Shown one piece after another: positions 1 through 8,742 of a stretch of 64,000 nt of DNA. This DNA is from Candidatus Proelusimicrobium tauri (GTDB taxonomy: Bacteria; Elusimicrobiota; Elusimicrobia; Elusimicrobiales; Elusimicrobiaceae), in contig DBYY01000001.1 in assembly GCA_002311025.1 (NCBI GenBank), positions 228,157 to 292,156 of the forward strand. Reading direction: 5' to 3'. The translations under genes were made by a program, and so were the position numbers. How positions within the stretch are numbered: position 1 is the stretch's first letter; every line of letters begins with the position of its first letter. The notes beneath the pieces were generated by a model that was given only the letters and a program-made list of their open reading frames with translations, was not told where the DNA came from and searched no databases.

Positions 1-272
1 GATTGTAAAACGCCGTTTTGGTAAGTTTCTTTTAAAATTACTTCTTTACTTTGCACATCGCGCACCATAAGTTGTCCGTCAATTTTGCCGTTCTTATAAC
101 GTTTTGTGCATTCAAAGGCGGAGTAGTATTCTTTAACTTCGCCTTCAGGAATAACGCCCTGAGTTATAAATATATTTTTATTTTGTTTCTCCGTTGCTAC
201 AAGTTCAACTTTATAAAAATATTTTGTATCGCCCAAGACAATGGAAATATGTTCTTTGTTTTTTGTTTTCAT
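1..272 (-). CDS. MORN/YwqK-like repeat protein, partial at window edge
   Basis: An uninterrupted reading frame runs on the minus strand from ATG at 272 off the left edge (about 90 codons seen). An in-frame ATG at 281 is an alternative start; neither has a clear ribosome binding site. The product starts MKTKNKEHISIVLGDTKYF, has no signal peptide, and near the cut end contains two units of the form Y-x-NG (RYKNGKIDGQL, then TYQNGVLQ). This is the pattern of MORN/YwqK-type repeats, whose roles vary and are mostly unknown, so no function is assigned. It is divergent from ppdK. An open frame of similar length on the plus strand (51-332) is a low-complexity shadow of this gene. Confidence is limited by the truncation. 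Confidence 0.55.
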   Translation of the reverse strand, partial: MKTKNKEHISIVLGDTKYFYKVELVATEKQNKNIFITQGVIPEGEVKEYYSAFECTKRYKNGKIDGQLMVRDVQSKEVILKETYQNGVLQ

Positions 273-380
273 CAATACCATTTTATCAAAAAAGAGGGGG
301 TAAAAATCAAGTGTTTGCTTTTAGGTTCTTAATTTAATAAAATGATATTATATTTTAAATAAATGGAGAGTAAACAAGAT

Positions 381-3131
381 ATGTCAGTTAAAAAGAAAAC
401 TGCAACAAAGAAATATGTTTACCATTTCGGTGGCGGTAAAGCCGACGGAAATGGCTCAATGAAGGAACTTTTGGGCGGCAAAGGCGCAAACCTTGCGGAA
501 ATGGCCGGTCATCCCAAACTCAAATTACCCGTTCCTCCCGGTTTTACAATAACCACAGAAGTTTGTACATATTATTGGAATAATAAAAGAACCTATCCTA
601 AAACTTTAAAGGCAGCTGTTGAAGAAAACCTTAAAAAAGTTGAAAAAGAAACAGGCAAGGTTTTCGGTTCCCAAACAAATCCGCTTTTGGTATCAGTTCG
701 CTCCGGCGCAAGAAGCTCAATGCCCGGTATGATGGAAACAATTTTAAACGTCGGTTTGACTTTAAAAACTATCCCCGGTATGATTGCCAAAACCAAAAAT
801 GAAAGATTCGTCTATGATGCTTACAGACGTTTGATTATGATGTATTCCGACGTCGTTATGGAAAAAGCCGCCGGTATTGAACCTAAAGACGATAAAGGTA
901 TCCGCAAAATTTTGGATGAAATGCTTTTTGATGTAAAAGCCAAAAAACACTATAAATCAGATACCGAACTTACCGTTGCGGATTTAAAAGATCTCTGCGA
1001 AAAATTTAAAAAGGAAGTTAAAAAAGTTTTAGGCAAAGAATTCCCGGATGATCCTCAAGAACAACTTTGGGGTGCAATCGGTGCAGTTTTTGCCTCTTGG
1101 AACGGTAAAAGAGCCGTTGCTTACAGAAACATTGAAAAAATCCCTCATGATTGGGGTACAGCCGTAAACGTTCAAACAATGGTTTTCGGTAATATGGGTG
1201 AAACCAGCGCCACCGGCGTTGCCTTTACAAGAAACCCCGGTAACGGTGATAGCCACTTCTATGGTGAATATCTTGTCAACGCTCAAGGGGAAGACGTTGT
1301 TGCCGGTATCAGAACCCCCAGCCCGATTAACAAATGGTCTGTTTCCGGTCACGGTAACGACGATAAGTTTTTACAAGTTGTAATGCCTAAAGCATATAAA
1401 GAACTTGATGCTATCCAAAAACGTCTTGAAAAACACTTCAGAGATATGCTCGATATTGAGTTCACTATTGAAGAAAACAGACTTTGGCTTTTACAATGCC
1501 GCGTCGGTAAGAGAAACGGTATCGCAGCAGTTCAAATGGCACTTGATATGGTAAAAGAAAGACTTATCAACAAAAATCAAGCCGTTTTACGCGTAAGTCC
1601 TGCCCAACTCGACGAACTTTTACACCCTATCGTAGATCCTAAAGCCGAAAAAGCCGCTAAACCTTTAGCAAAAGGTTTACCTGCCGGCCCCGGCGGTGCT
1701 TGCGGTTATATCGTTTTTGATACCCAAACTGCTATTGCGGCAAGAAAAGCAGGCAAAGAAGTTATTTTAGTCAGGGAAGAAACCAACCCCGAAGATGTTG
1801 AAGGTATGCGCGCAGCTGCTGCTATTTTAACAGCACGCGGCGGTATGACTTCCCACGCAGCATTAGTTGCCCGCGGTTGGGGTAAATGCTGTATCGTTGG
1901 TTGCAGTGAAATTTCCGTCAATTTAGCAAAACGCACAATGACCGTTGCCGGTAAAACCTTTAAAGAAGGCGACTGGCTTACCTTAAACGGAACACGCGGT
2001 TTAGTTTATGAAGGCAAACTTAATATGTTAGACGGCGGAACTTCCAACAAAAACTTAGCTGCTTTCTTAAAAATTTGCGACAGCGTAAGAAAATTAGGCG
2101 TCAGAGCCAATGCCGATAACCCCGCAGATGCCCAAAAAGCACGTGATTTCGGTGCAGAAGGTATCGGTTTATTCAGAATTGAACACATGTTCTACGGTGC
2201 CAATTCCGAAAAACCGCTTTTCGCCTTACGCAAAATGATTTTATCCAGCACAAAAGAAGAACGCGTTAAAGCCTTAAATGAAATCTTCCCTTATATGAAG
2301 AACGATATTAAGGCAACCTTAAAAGCAATGGCAGGCTACCCTGTAACAATTCGTTTAATGGATCCTCCTTTACACGAATTCGTGCCGCATAGCAAAGATG
2401 CCGTTGCCGCAATTTGTAAAGCCTTAAAGATTAGCGAAGTTGAATTCAAAAAACGCGCCGATGCTTTAGCCGAAGTCAACCCGATGATGGGTCACCGCGG
2501 TATCCGCCTTGGTGTAACTTATCCGGAAATTACTTCTATGCAAGCACGCGCCATTTTTGAAGCCGCCGCTGAACTTATTAAAGAAGGTTTAAAAATTAAA
2601 CCGGAAATTATGATTCCTGTTGTTTGTGTTGATAAAGAAATCATTTCCCAAAAACCTTTGATTGAAGAGGCTTATAAACAAGTTCTTGCCAAAACCGGCA
2701 AAAAGATGGAATACAAAGTCGGCACGATGATTGAAATCCCCAGAGCAGCAATTACTTCAGCAAAAATTGCCGCTGTTGCAGATTTCTACTCTTTCGGAAC
2801 AAACGACTTAACTCAAATGAGTTTTGGTTTCTCCAGAGATGATATAGGTGCTTTTGTTCCTTCTTATATTGAACAAGGTGTTTTGAAACACGATCCGTTC
2901 CAAATTTTGGATCAGGAAGGTGTCGGATTCTTAATTAAACACGCAGTTAAAGCCGGCCGCGAAGTTAAACCGAAACTCAAAATCGGTATTTGCGGTGAAC
3001 ACGGTGGTGAACCCTCCAGCGTAGAGTTCTGCCACAGAGAAGGTTTTGACTATGTTTCCTGCTCACCCTTCCGTGTACCTATAGCAAGACTTGCCGCTGC
3101 CCAAGCAGCTGCCAAGAAACTTGTTAAATAA
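381..3131 (+). CDS. ppdK: Pyruvate, phosphate dikinase
   Basis: Catalyses the reversible conversion of pyruvate, ATP and phosphate to phosphoenolpyruvate, AMP and diphosphate in the cytoplasm. In fermenting anaerobes it usually works in the glycolytic direction, saving energy through diphosphate. The protein (916 aa from this start) has the full domain order: N-terminal ATP-grasp beginning at GGKGANLAEM, the swivelling phosphohistidine domain with TARGGMTSHAALVARGWGK (catalytic His, about residue 490), and the C-terminal PEP/pyruvate barrel ending in GICGEHGGEPSSVEFC. An upstream in-frame ATG at 363 exists, but GGAGAG (365-370) lies inside it and is well placed for ATG 381, so 381 is chosen. 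It is monocistronic, closed by a strong terminator at 3140-3178. Length is normal for the family. Confidence 0.97.
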   Translation: MSVKKKTATKKYVYHFGGGKADGNGSMKELLGGKGANLAEMAGHPKLKLPVPPGFTITTEVCTYYWNNKRTYPKTLKAAVEENLKKVEKETGKVFGSQTNPLLVSVRSGARSSMPGMMETILNVGLTLKTIPGMIAKTKNERFVYDAYRRLIMMYSDVVMEKAAGIEPKDDKGIRKILDEMLFDVKAKKHYKSDTELTVADLKDLCEKFKKEVKKVLGKEFPDDPQEQLWGAIGAVFASWNGKRAVAYRNIEKIPHDWGTAVNVQTMVFGNMGETSATGVAFTRNPGNGDSHFYGEYLVNAQGEDVVAGIRTPSPINKWSVSGHGNDDKFLQVVMPKAYKELDAIQKRLEKHFRDMLDIEFTIEENRLWLLQCRVGKRNGIAAVQMALDMVKERLINKNQAVLRVSPAQLDELLHPIVDPKAEKAAKPLAKGLPAGPGGACGYIVFDTQTAIAARKAGKEVILVREETNPEDVEGMRAAAAILTARGGMTSHAALVARGWGKCCIVGCSEISVNLAKRTMTVAGKTFKEGDWLTLNGTRGLVYEGKLNMLDGGTSNKNLAAFLKICDSVRKLGVRANADNPADAQKARDFGAEGIGLFRIEHMFYGANSEKPLFALRKMILSSTKEERVKALNEIFPYMKNDIKATLKAMAGYPVTIRLMDPPLHEFVPHSKDAVAAICKALKISEVEFKKRADALAEVNPMMGHRGIRLGVTYPEITSMQARAIFEAAAELIKEGLKIKPEIMIPVVCVDKEIISQKPLIEEAYKQVLAKTGKKMEYKVGTMIEIPRAAITSAKIAAVADFYSFGTNDLTQMSFGFSRDDIGAFVPSYIEQGVLKHDPFQILDQEGVGFLIKHAVKAGREVKPKLKIGICGEHGGEPSSVEFCHREGFDYVSCSPFRVPIARLAAAQAAAKKLVK

Positions 3132-3139
3132 GGTTTGTT

Positions 3140-3178
3140 AAAAAATCCCTCCGCCAAAAAGCGGGGGGATTTTTTTTG
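3140..3178 (+). terminator. Rho-independent terminator of ppdK
   Basis: A hairpin with arms ATCCCTCCGC and GCGGGGGGAT (one G-T pair) around a CAAAA loop is followed by a T-run, 9 nt after the ppdK stop codon. Confidence 0.9.
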
Positions 3179-3188
3179 TGCTTTTTTC

Positions 3189-3279
3189 TAGGTCTAAAGA
3201 CCTATTTTTTGATAGGTCTTTTTTTTTATAAAAAATAGGTCTTTTTTCTCTTGTTTCCCTAAATATTCTGATATACAAT
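3189..3279 (+). promoter_or_regulatory. Four TAGGTCT boxes and promoter of the secreted duplicated protein
   Basis: TAGGTCT occurs at 3189-3195, inverted at 3198-3204 (a 7+7 palindrome with AA centre), and again at 3213-3219 and 3236-3242. The last copy is 8 nt upstream of a promoter-like TTGTTT (3251-3256), 17-bp spacer, TACAAT (3274-3279). The same box, spacing and TCTCTTGTT context precede the exported-protein gene at 63786. This looks like an activator or repressor site; the regulator is unknown. Confidence 0.55.
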
Positions 3280-3321
3280 ATGAGTGTTAGAAACTTTTTT
3301 AAAGATAATAAGGAGAAATAT

Positions 3322-5727
3322 ATGTTAAATAAATATTTAATGAGAATTCTATTATTACTAGGTTTACTTACCCTTTCAAATTATTCTTATGCACAAGGCA
3401 GAGTAATTAAAACTATTGTAAAAAATGTTAAAGAAATTCAAAGAATTGGCAAAGTTCCAAGTAAGAATGTTAGAGAATGGAAAGAAATCTTTAATCTTCG
3501 CAAAACACCAAATATTTCAAGTTCAGAAAAAGTTCTAAAAGAGGCAAATTTTATTAATACAGGCAAAGTTGTTAACGTTACAGAAAACACAAAAAATGTC
3601 ATCAATGAAACAAGTAGAATCGCTCCTGTTAAGATAGTTACTAGTGAAATAAAAGAAGCCTCTTCCACCATTTCTAAAAAAAGTGAAATACCAAGTTATT
3701 TTTTAAATAAAAAAAATGCTCCTCTATTGCAAGAACGGGAACTGACGAACCAGGAAATTGAAAGTGTCAAATCCTTAGTACGGGATATGTCTAACCCTAA
3801 ACCTGATCTTATAGAAAGAGGCTTCTCTCACGTGTCTTCCAATCTTTTTCAAGCAGAAATTAATTTAAATGAAAACATAGTAGTAAAAAATTATTTTTCT
3901 TATACCTTTTCCGACGGTCATATGGGATTTAATTCTTCTGAGGTAAATCATTTTATTTCTAGAAATCCCTTATTTACAGATTATCCTAAAATTATAGAAA
4001 ACGGTTTCTTTGATGTTTCTGTTTATTACATGGGAAAAGAATATAATTTCTTAGATTATATTGTTTCTAAATACCCCAACAAAGAGGAATATAAATTATT
4101 AAGAGAGGTATTTCGCGGAGATTTTCAAAGTATTAGACCATTATTGGAAGAGCATCCTCAAATGTTTAAGTTATCTCCTGAAGAAATTGAAACAGCTATA
4201 TATGCCCTAGAACATAGTAAGAGTGTAGAATTTTATAAAAGCGCGTTTCTTGATGAGAGTTTAGAACTTGCGATGATATATTTTAAGGTTCCTTATGTTT
4301 CGGAAGCGAGTCTTGTCTTTATAGTGGGGGAGGAAAAAATCCCCTATTTACTTGCTTTTAGTGAGAAAACAAAGACCGCTTTTGGTAATATTGCAAAAAA
4401 TGAAATGATACCTGAAATTAAAGCCTTTTCTCTTGATCACTTAAATCAGTTAAGTGAACCTGCTCGCGTAAAGTTTAAGGCAGATAAAATGAAAGAAATT
4501 GAATTTTATGTTGATAAATATATTAAGGAAAATAACAATTCTTGGGAAAATTTAGAAGAATATTTGAAAAAAGCAGAGTCTTTTGCCAATTATGACCTAA
4601 GTCCCGCAGAAAGAAGTAAATTTCTAGAAAGTTGGAATTCTGTTGCCAAAGATACAAAATTATTGAATGCTTCTCAGTCTAAACTTTTTGCCGATACTAA
4701 AGAGGTTAAAGTCTTAAAATCACGCACAACGGGCAGAAAAAATAATAAACAGATATCAGAACTTTTAGGTGGCACAGATAAAAGTTTCTCAAACGTAGAA
4801 CAGGAATTAATACAAGGATTAGAAGAGGTTAAGGCTTTAGAAGAAGCCAAATCCGCAGGACCATCCAAAATCGCAAAAACTTTAATGAAGGGGGAAGCAA
4901 TGGAAGATATTGTATTATCACAGCCTAAGATTGATATAGGGGATGTATCATCATTACCTAAACTACGAGGATGGGATAAGGATTCTACTATAACAGTAAA
5001 AAACTATTTTGTTGAAATTGCAGAAACAAAGTATGATGGAAGACCTGGTTTTTTCGATACTAACTATACCAGACACCAAAAACCATTTTGGCCGCTTTAT
5101 TCTCAAATTGTAGAAGATGGCCTTGTTGACGTTACCGTTAAGTATAAAGGAAAAGAATATAATTTCTTAGATTATCTTGTTTCAAAATATCCTGAAAAGG
5201 CAGAATATAAATTACTAAGAGACGGCTTACGCGGAGAAACTAATAATTTTAAAATATTATTTACAAAGTATCCTGAAATGTTTGATATACCTTCTTCCCC
5301 CTTAGATCTTGTAAACATTAAAACAACTTTTCTAGATGCTCAAGATTTTCAGGTTTATATTACACTTCCCGGAGATTGGGAAAAGGCCAACCTTGTTATT
5401 AGAACCTTGCAAGGAAATAATATGGTTGAAATATATAGAGGTAAATTTAGGGAGAGATTAATAAAGGAATTTACAAAAGTCGTGGAAAAAGAAATGATAC
5501 CTGAAATTAAGCAATCTTATATTAACAGTTTAAGCGGGCCTGCCCTACAAGAGTTTAAAGCAAGAAAGATAAAAGCAATACAAACTTATCTCCGAAATGA
5601 CCATTGGTATCGTTGCCCTGATTCTTCAATAGAACGTGTGAGAAAAGCAGAAATTTCTGTTGGTTATGATTTAAATAAACAAGAAATGGAACAAATAAAG
5701 CAATGGCTTGAAAATTGGTATAAATAA
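3322..5727 (+). CDS. Secreted protein of unknown family made of a duplicated unit
   Basis: Not a family I recognise. ATG 3322 is chosen because AGGAGA (3311-3316) precedes it and a signal peptide starts there (MLNKYLMRILLLLGLLTLSN, cleavage after YAQ), giving 801 aa; the frame is open back to 3280. The mature protein holds two copies of a unit of about 280 residues. Matching landmarks are VVKNYF / TVKNYF, GKEYNFLDYIVSKYPNKEEY / GKEYNFLDYLVSKYPEKAEY, EHPQMF / KYPEMF, EMIPEIKAF / EMIPEIKQS and YDLSPAERSKF / YDLNKQEMEQI. A hydrophilic, low-complexity linker lies between the copies (about residues 455-570). No transmembrane segment follows the signal peptide, so it is probably periplasmic or extracellular. 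Single gene, own terminator. Codon use is more AT-rich than ppdK. Confidence 0.85.
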   Translation: MLNKYLMRILLLLGLLTLSNYSYAQGRVIKTIVKNVKEIQRIGKVPSKNVREWKEIFNLRKTPNISSSEKVLKEANFINTGKVVNVTENTKNVINETSRIAPVKIVTSEIKEASSTISKKSEIPSYFLNKKNAPLLQERELTNQEIESVKSLVRDMSNPKPDLIERGFSHVSSNLFQAEINLNENIVVKNYFSYTFSDGHMGFNSSEVNHFISRNPLFTDYPKIIENGFFDVSVYYMGKEYNFLDYIVSKYPNKEEYKLLREVFRGDFQSIRPLLEEHPQMFKLSPEEIETAIYALEHSKSVEFYKSAFLDESLELAMIYFKVPYVSEASLVFIVGEEKIPYLLAFSEKTKTAFGNIAKNEMIPEIKAFSLDHLNQLSEPARVKFKADKMKEIEFYVDKYIKENNNSWENLEEYLKKAESFANYDLSPAERSKFLESWNSVAKDTKLLNASQSKLFADTKEVKVLKSRTTGRKNNKQISELLGGTDKSFSNVEQELIQGLEEVKALEEAKSAGPSKIAKTLMKGEAMEDIVLSQPKIDIGDVSSLPKLRGWDKDSTITVKNYFVEIAETKYDGRPGFFDTNYTRHQKPFWPLYSQIVEDGLVDVTVKYKGKEYNFLDYLVSKYPEKAEYKLLRDGLRGETNNFKILFTKYPEMFDIPSSPLDLVNIKTTFLDAQDFQVYITLPGDWEKANLVIRTLQGNNMVEIYRGKFRERLIKEFTKVVEKEMIPEIKQSYINSLSGPALQEFKARKIKAIQTYLRNDHWYRCPDSSIERVRKAEISVGYDLNKQEMEQIKQWLENWYK

Positions 5728-5729
5728 AA

Positions 5730-5764
5730 TAAAAACCCCTTGCTAATCGGCAAGGGGTTTTTTA
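5730..5764. terminator. Bidirectional terminator between convergent genes
   Basis: Arms AAAACCCCTTGC and GCAAGGGGTTTT flank a TAATCG loop, with A and T tracts on both sides. It serves the secreted-protein gene on the plus strand and the MscS-type gene on the minus strand. Confidence 0.9.
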
Positions 5765-5779
5765 TTAAAGATATTTATT

Positions 5780-6487
5780 TTATTTTTTCTTTTCTTCTTT
5801 CTTCTCTTCTTTGCTGGATTTAACTAAATCTCTTAAATATTCTTCAACAACGGCTTTGCCACCAAGACCAAAGGCCAAGCCGAAAGCAAGACCAAGTGAA
5901 GCAAGCAAAATCAAAATAACATCGTTAATTAAAGCAAAGTTTATATGTATTTGTTGCAGAGCCAAAATAACTGCAAAAACAACAATTATAATATTGATTA
6001 TTTTTGCAAATAAAATGCCACCTTTAGTATCATTTGCTTTTGCGGAATTTTCCACAAGGTTTTGCATAAAACGTCCAAACAAAAGACCGGCAAATAAAAT
6101 AACGATACTAACAAAAATATAAGGTATAAAGGCAAGTAATTTAATAAGCATTTGACGTATAATAGTAAGTTTTAAACTATCTGCCGCAATCATAATAAAG
6201 GCAAGCATTACCGCCCAAGAAACAATAAAGCAAATAACATAAGTTGGACTTTTGCCAAAACCTATTCTTGTTAAAATTTCATTAACACCTATTTTTGAAG
6301 TCCAGTCATCAAGTTTTATAAGGTTTAAGCCCTTTCTAAGTAAAGTGCTTATCCAGCGGGATAAGAACAAACCCACAAAGAGCATTACCAAAGCAACAAT
6401 GATGCCGGGTAAAAGTTCTATTGTCTTATTATAGAGCATAACAAAAGGCTCTATTGTATTATTTGCAAGAGTTTGAAGTTCCGTCAT
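5780..6487 (-). CDS. Conserved-TM-helix membrane protein, mechanosensitive-channel type
   Basis: A 235-aa integral membrane protein with four or five hydrophobic helices: LLPGIIVALVMLFVGLFLS near residue 27, then segments around residues 80, 115, 160 and 190. The motif AFGLAFGLGGKAVVEEYLRDL near the C-terminus is typical of the pore-helix repeat of MscS-related conserved-TM-helix proteins. It lacks the MscS beta domain and ends in a Lys/Glu-rich tail. The likely role is a small-conductance osmotic channel in the inner membrane; substrate and gating are unproved. It starts 8 nt after the greA stop codon, with its AGGAGA site lying across the greA 3' end, so the two genes are translationally close and almost certainly cotranscribed. 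Confidence 0.75.
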   Translation of the reverse strand: MTELQTLANNTIEPFVMLYNKTIELLPGIIVALVMLFVGLFLSRWISTLLRKGLNLIKLDDWTSKIGVNEILTRIGFGKSPTYVICFIVSWAVMLAFIMIAADSLKLTIIRQMLIKLLAFIPYIFVSIVILFAGLLFGRFMQNLVENSAKANDTKGGILFAKIINIIIVVFAVILALQQIHINFALINDVILILLASLGLAFGLAFGLGGKAVVEEYLRDLVKSSKEEKKEEKKK

Positions 6488-6495
6488 ATTTTCTC

Positions 6496-6969
6496 CTATT
6501 TATATTCCAGTTTTACAAGTTTGTATTTAAGTTTTGTTTTCGGCAAAGCAAGTTCAAAAGTTTCGCCTTCTTTTTTGCCAAGCAAAGCGCCTGCCAAAGG
6601 TGATTTAACGGATAAAAGTCCTTTATCGGGATTACTTTCCATTGAACCGACCAAAGTATAAGTTGTTTGTTCTCCGTCTGATAAATCTTCAATAATAACC
6701 GTTGCTCCGATTCTCGCTTGTGTTTTATCAACGTTTAAATCATCTGTGATACGGACATTTCTTAATTTGATTTCCAAATCATTTATTTTTGCTAAAGTTT
6801 CGGCTTGTTTTTCTTTTGCGGCGACATACTCCGCATTTTCTTTTAAATCGCCTTGCCTTGCGGCTTCTCCGATTTCATTTGAAAGTTGTGCTTTTAATTT
6901 TTTTAGAGCTTCAAGATCTTCGCGAAGTTTTTCGTAGTTCTTTCTGCTAACATAAAATATTTCGCTCAT
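6496..6969 (-). CDS. greA: Transcription elongation factor GreA
   Basis: Rescues backtracked RNA polymerase by stimulating cleavage of the transcript 3' end. The 157-aa product has the normal two-part layout. An N-terminal coiled coil carries the acidic tip region (GDLKENAEYVAAKEKQAET), and a C-terminal FKBP-like domain includes the typical SPLAGALLGKKEGE. The start ATG at 6969 follows an AGGAGGAGTTAG site. It is first in a two-gene transcript with the MscS-type membrane protein. No oddities in length or key residues. Confidence 0.95.
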   Translation of the reverse strand: MSEIFYVSRKNYEKLREDLEALKKLKAQLSNEIGEAARQGDLKENAEYVAAKEKQAETLAKINDLEIKLRNVRITDDLNVDKTQARIGATVIIEDLSDGEQTTYTLVGSMESNPDKGLLSVKSPLAGALLGKKEGETFELALPKTKLKYKLVKLEYK

Positions 6970-7052
6970 AAACTAACTCCTCCTACTATTAGAAAAGTTT
7001 AGCATTAAAAAAGCCGTTTAGCAAATGCTATAATAAAACTTGGAGGTTTTTT

Positions 7053-8741
7053 ATGAGAAAAATTATCAGTTATTTCCTTTTTTTAGTTTTATCTTTACCG
7101 GTTTTTGCCTGTGAGGCTTCTAAAGACCCTATCCTTAATACAATGCAGCAAGAAATAAAACGTTCAATGAAAGTGTTAAAACAGCAAAAACCGTCGGTGT
7201 ATTTTATGTCTTATATGATTACAAAAGGCAAAGAATATAAATACTATTCTTCTCTGGGTAAAATTTCCAGCCAAGATACTACGGAAGAAGCAGTGTTGGA
7301 TGTTGATGTTCGCGTCGGTAGCGAAAAAATGGATAATACCAGACCTTTGAAAGGATTTTCTACCAGTTGGGTTTTCGGACAAATAAATACTTTAACACTT
7401 TTGACTCCAAATGATAAAGTTTTAAAAAATCTTCTTTGGCAGGCAACGGAAGAAGCCGTTAAAAGAGCGCAGTCTAATTACGAAAAAGTTAAGTCCAACA
7501 GCGCAAGTGTTGCAAAAAGGACCGATGATTCAGACGATTTCTCCGCACCCTTACCTAAAAAAACAAATTTCTGTGCGGAGTTAGAACCTTTCACTTTTAA
7601 CGATCAGGAAATAATTGACTTAATAAATGAGTTTTCTTCTTTATTTAAGGGTAAGGATTTTATTTTATCTTCCAACGTTTATTTTAACATTAGTGATAAA
7701 GTGGTATATTTTGTTGATAGCCAAGATAATAAAATGAAAAGACCGCAACGCCTTATCCGTCTTGGATATAGTCTTGAAACCTTAAACAATGATGGTATGA
7801 AACTTTCAAGAAATAATAATTATGATTTTGTTTCTTTGGAAAAAATGCCCTCAAAAGAACAAGTAATAGCGGATATTAAAAAATCTATTGAAGAGTTAAG
7901 AATTTTACAAAATGCCCCCGTTGCGGAACCTTTCCACGGACCTGTTATTTTAAGCGGGCGCGCAGCAGGTGTTTTCTTCCACGAAATTTTAGGCCACCGT
8001 ATGGAAGGCAACCGCCAAAAAGATGACGAGTTCGGCCAAACTTTTACGGGCAAAATTAATCAGCAGGTTATTTCACCTTTAATCAGTGTTTATGATGATC
8101 CAACAATGGAAACTTTTGAAGGTGTAGACTTGCGCGGACACTATTTATATGATGACGAGGCTGTGCCTTCCCAAAATGTCGTTTTGATTGAAAACGGTAT
8201 TTTAAAAAATTTCCTTATGGCAAGAAGTCCGATAAAAAACTTTCCACAGTCTAACGGACACGGCAGAAAAAGTATTAGCAGAAGGGCTATTTCCCGTATG
8301 GGTGTTACTTATGTAAAAGCAAGAGAAACAATTACCCCCGAAGAATTAAAAGCCAAGTTAAAAGAAGAAATTAAACGCCAAAATAAACCTTACGGACTTT
8401 ATATTGAAGATATTTCCGGTGGTTTTACAATGATTGATACAAGTTCACCTCAAGCGTTTAAAGTTAATCCTTTGCTTGTTTATAAAGTGTATCCCGATAA
8501 TAAACCTGATGAAATTATTCGCGGTGTTGATATTGTAGGAACACCCCTTGCAAGTTTTAATAAGATTATTGCCGCAGGTAATGATTATCAGGTCTTTAAC
8601 GGTTCTTGCGGTGCGGAATCTGGCTGGGTGCCTGTTTCTGCTATTGCACCTAGTTTGCTTATCAGCGAACTAGAAGTTGAGAAAGTCTATAAATCTTCAG
8701 CCAAATTACCGGTTTTACCTGCACCGAAGGGGGATAAATAA
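7053..8741 (+). CDS. tldD: TldD-family metalloprotease with export signal
   Basis: A TldD/PmbA-family protein of 562 aa. The zinc-site signature HEILGHRMEGNR (about residue 310) matches the TldD H-E-x-x-x-H motif, and the C-terminal block GAESGWVPVSAIAPSLLISE is typical of TldD. Family members cleave unfolded or peptide substrates as heterodimers with TldE. Unusually, the N-terminus is a signal peptide (MRKIISYFLFLVLSLPVFAC) ending in a Cys that could be a lipobox, so this copy probably works outside the cytoplasm. It starts after a GGAGG site at about 7040. The next gene is its TldE-like partner, immediately downstream, so the pair is probably one exported complex. Confidence 0.85.
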   Translation: MRKIISYFLFLVLSLPVFACEASKDPILNTMQQEIKRSMKVLKQQKPSVYFMSYMITKGKEYKYYSSLGKISSQDTTEEAVLDVDVRVGSEKMDNTRPLKGFSTSWVFGQINTLTLLTPNDKVLKNLLWQATEEAVKRAQSNYEKVKSNSASVAKRTDDSDDFSAPLPKKTNFCAELEPFTFNDQEIIDLINEFSSLFKGKDFILSSNVYFNISDKVVYFVDSQDNKMKRPQRLIRLGYSLETLNNDGMKLSRNNNYDFVSLEKMPSKEQVIADIKKSIEELRILQNAPVAEPFHGPVILSGRAAGVFFHEILGHRMEGNRQKDDEFGQTFTGKINQQVISPLISVYDDPTMETFEGVDLRGHYLYDDEAVPSQNVVLIENGILKNFLMARSPIKNFPQSNGHGRKSISRRAISRMGVTYVKARETITPEELKAKLKEEIKRQNKPYGLYIEDISGGFTMIDTSSPQAFKVNPLLVYKVYPDNKPDEIIRGVDIVGTPLASFNKIIAAGNDYQVFNGSCGAESGWVPVSAIAPSLLISELEVEKVYKSSAKLPVLPAPKGDK

Positions 8742-8742
8742 A

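Noticed and set aside
51..332. 93-codon plus-strand open frame
   Set aside because: Low-complexity Phe-rich translation; the opposite strand carries a better frame with MORN-like repeats.
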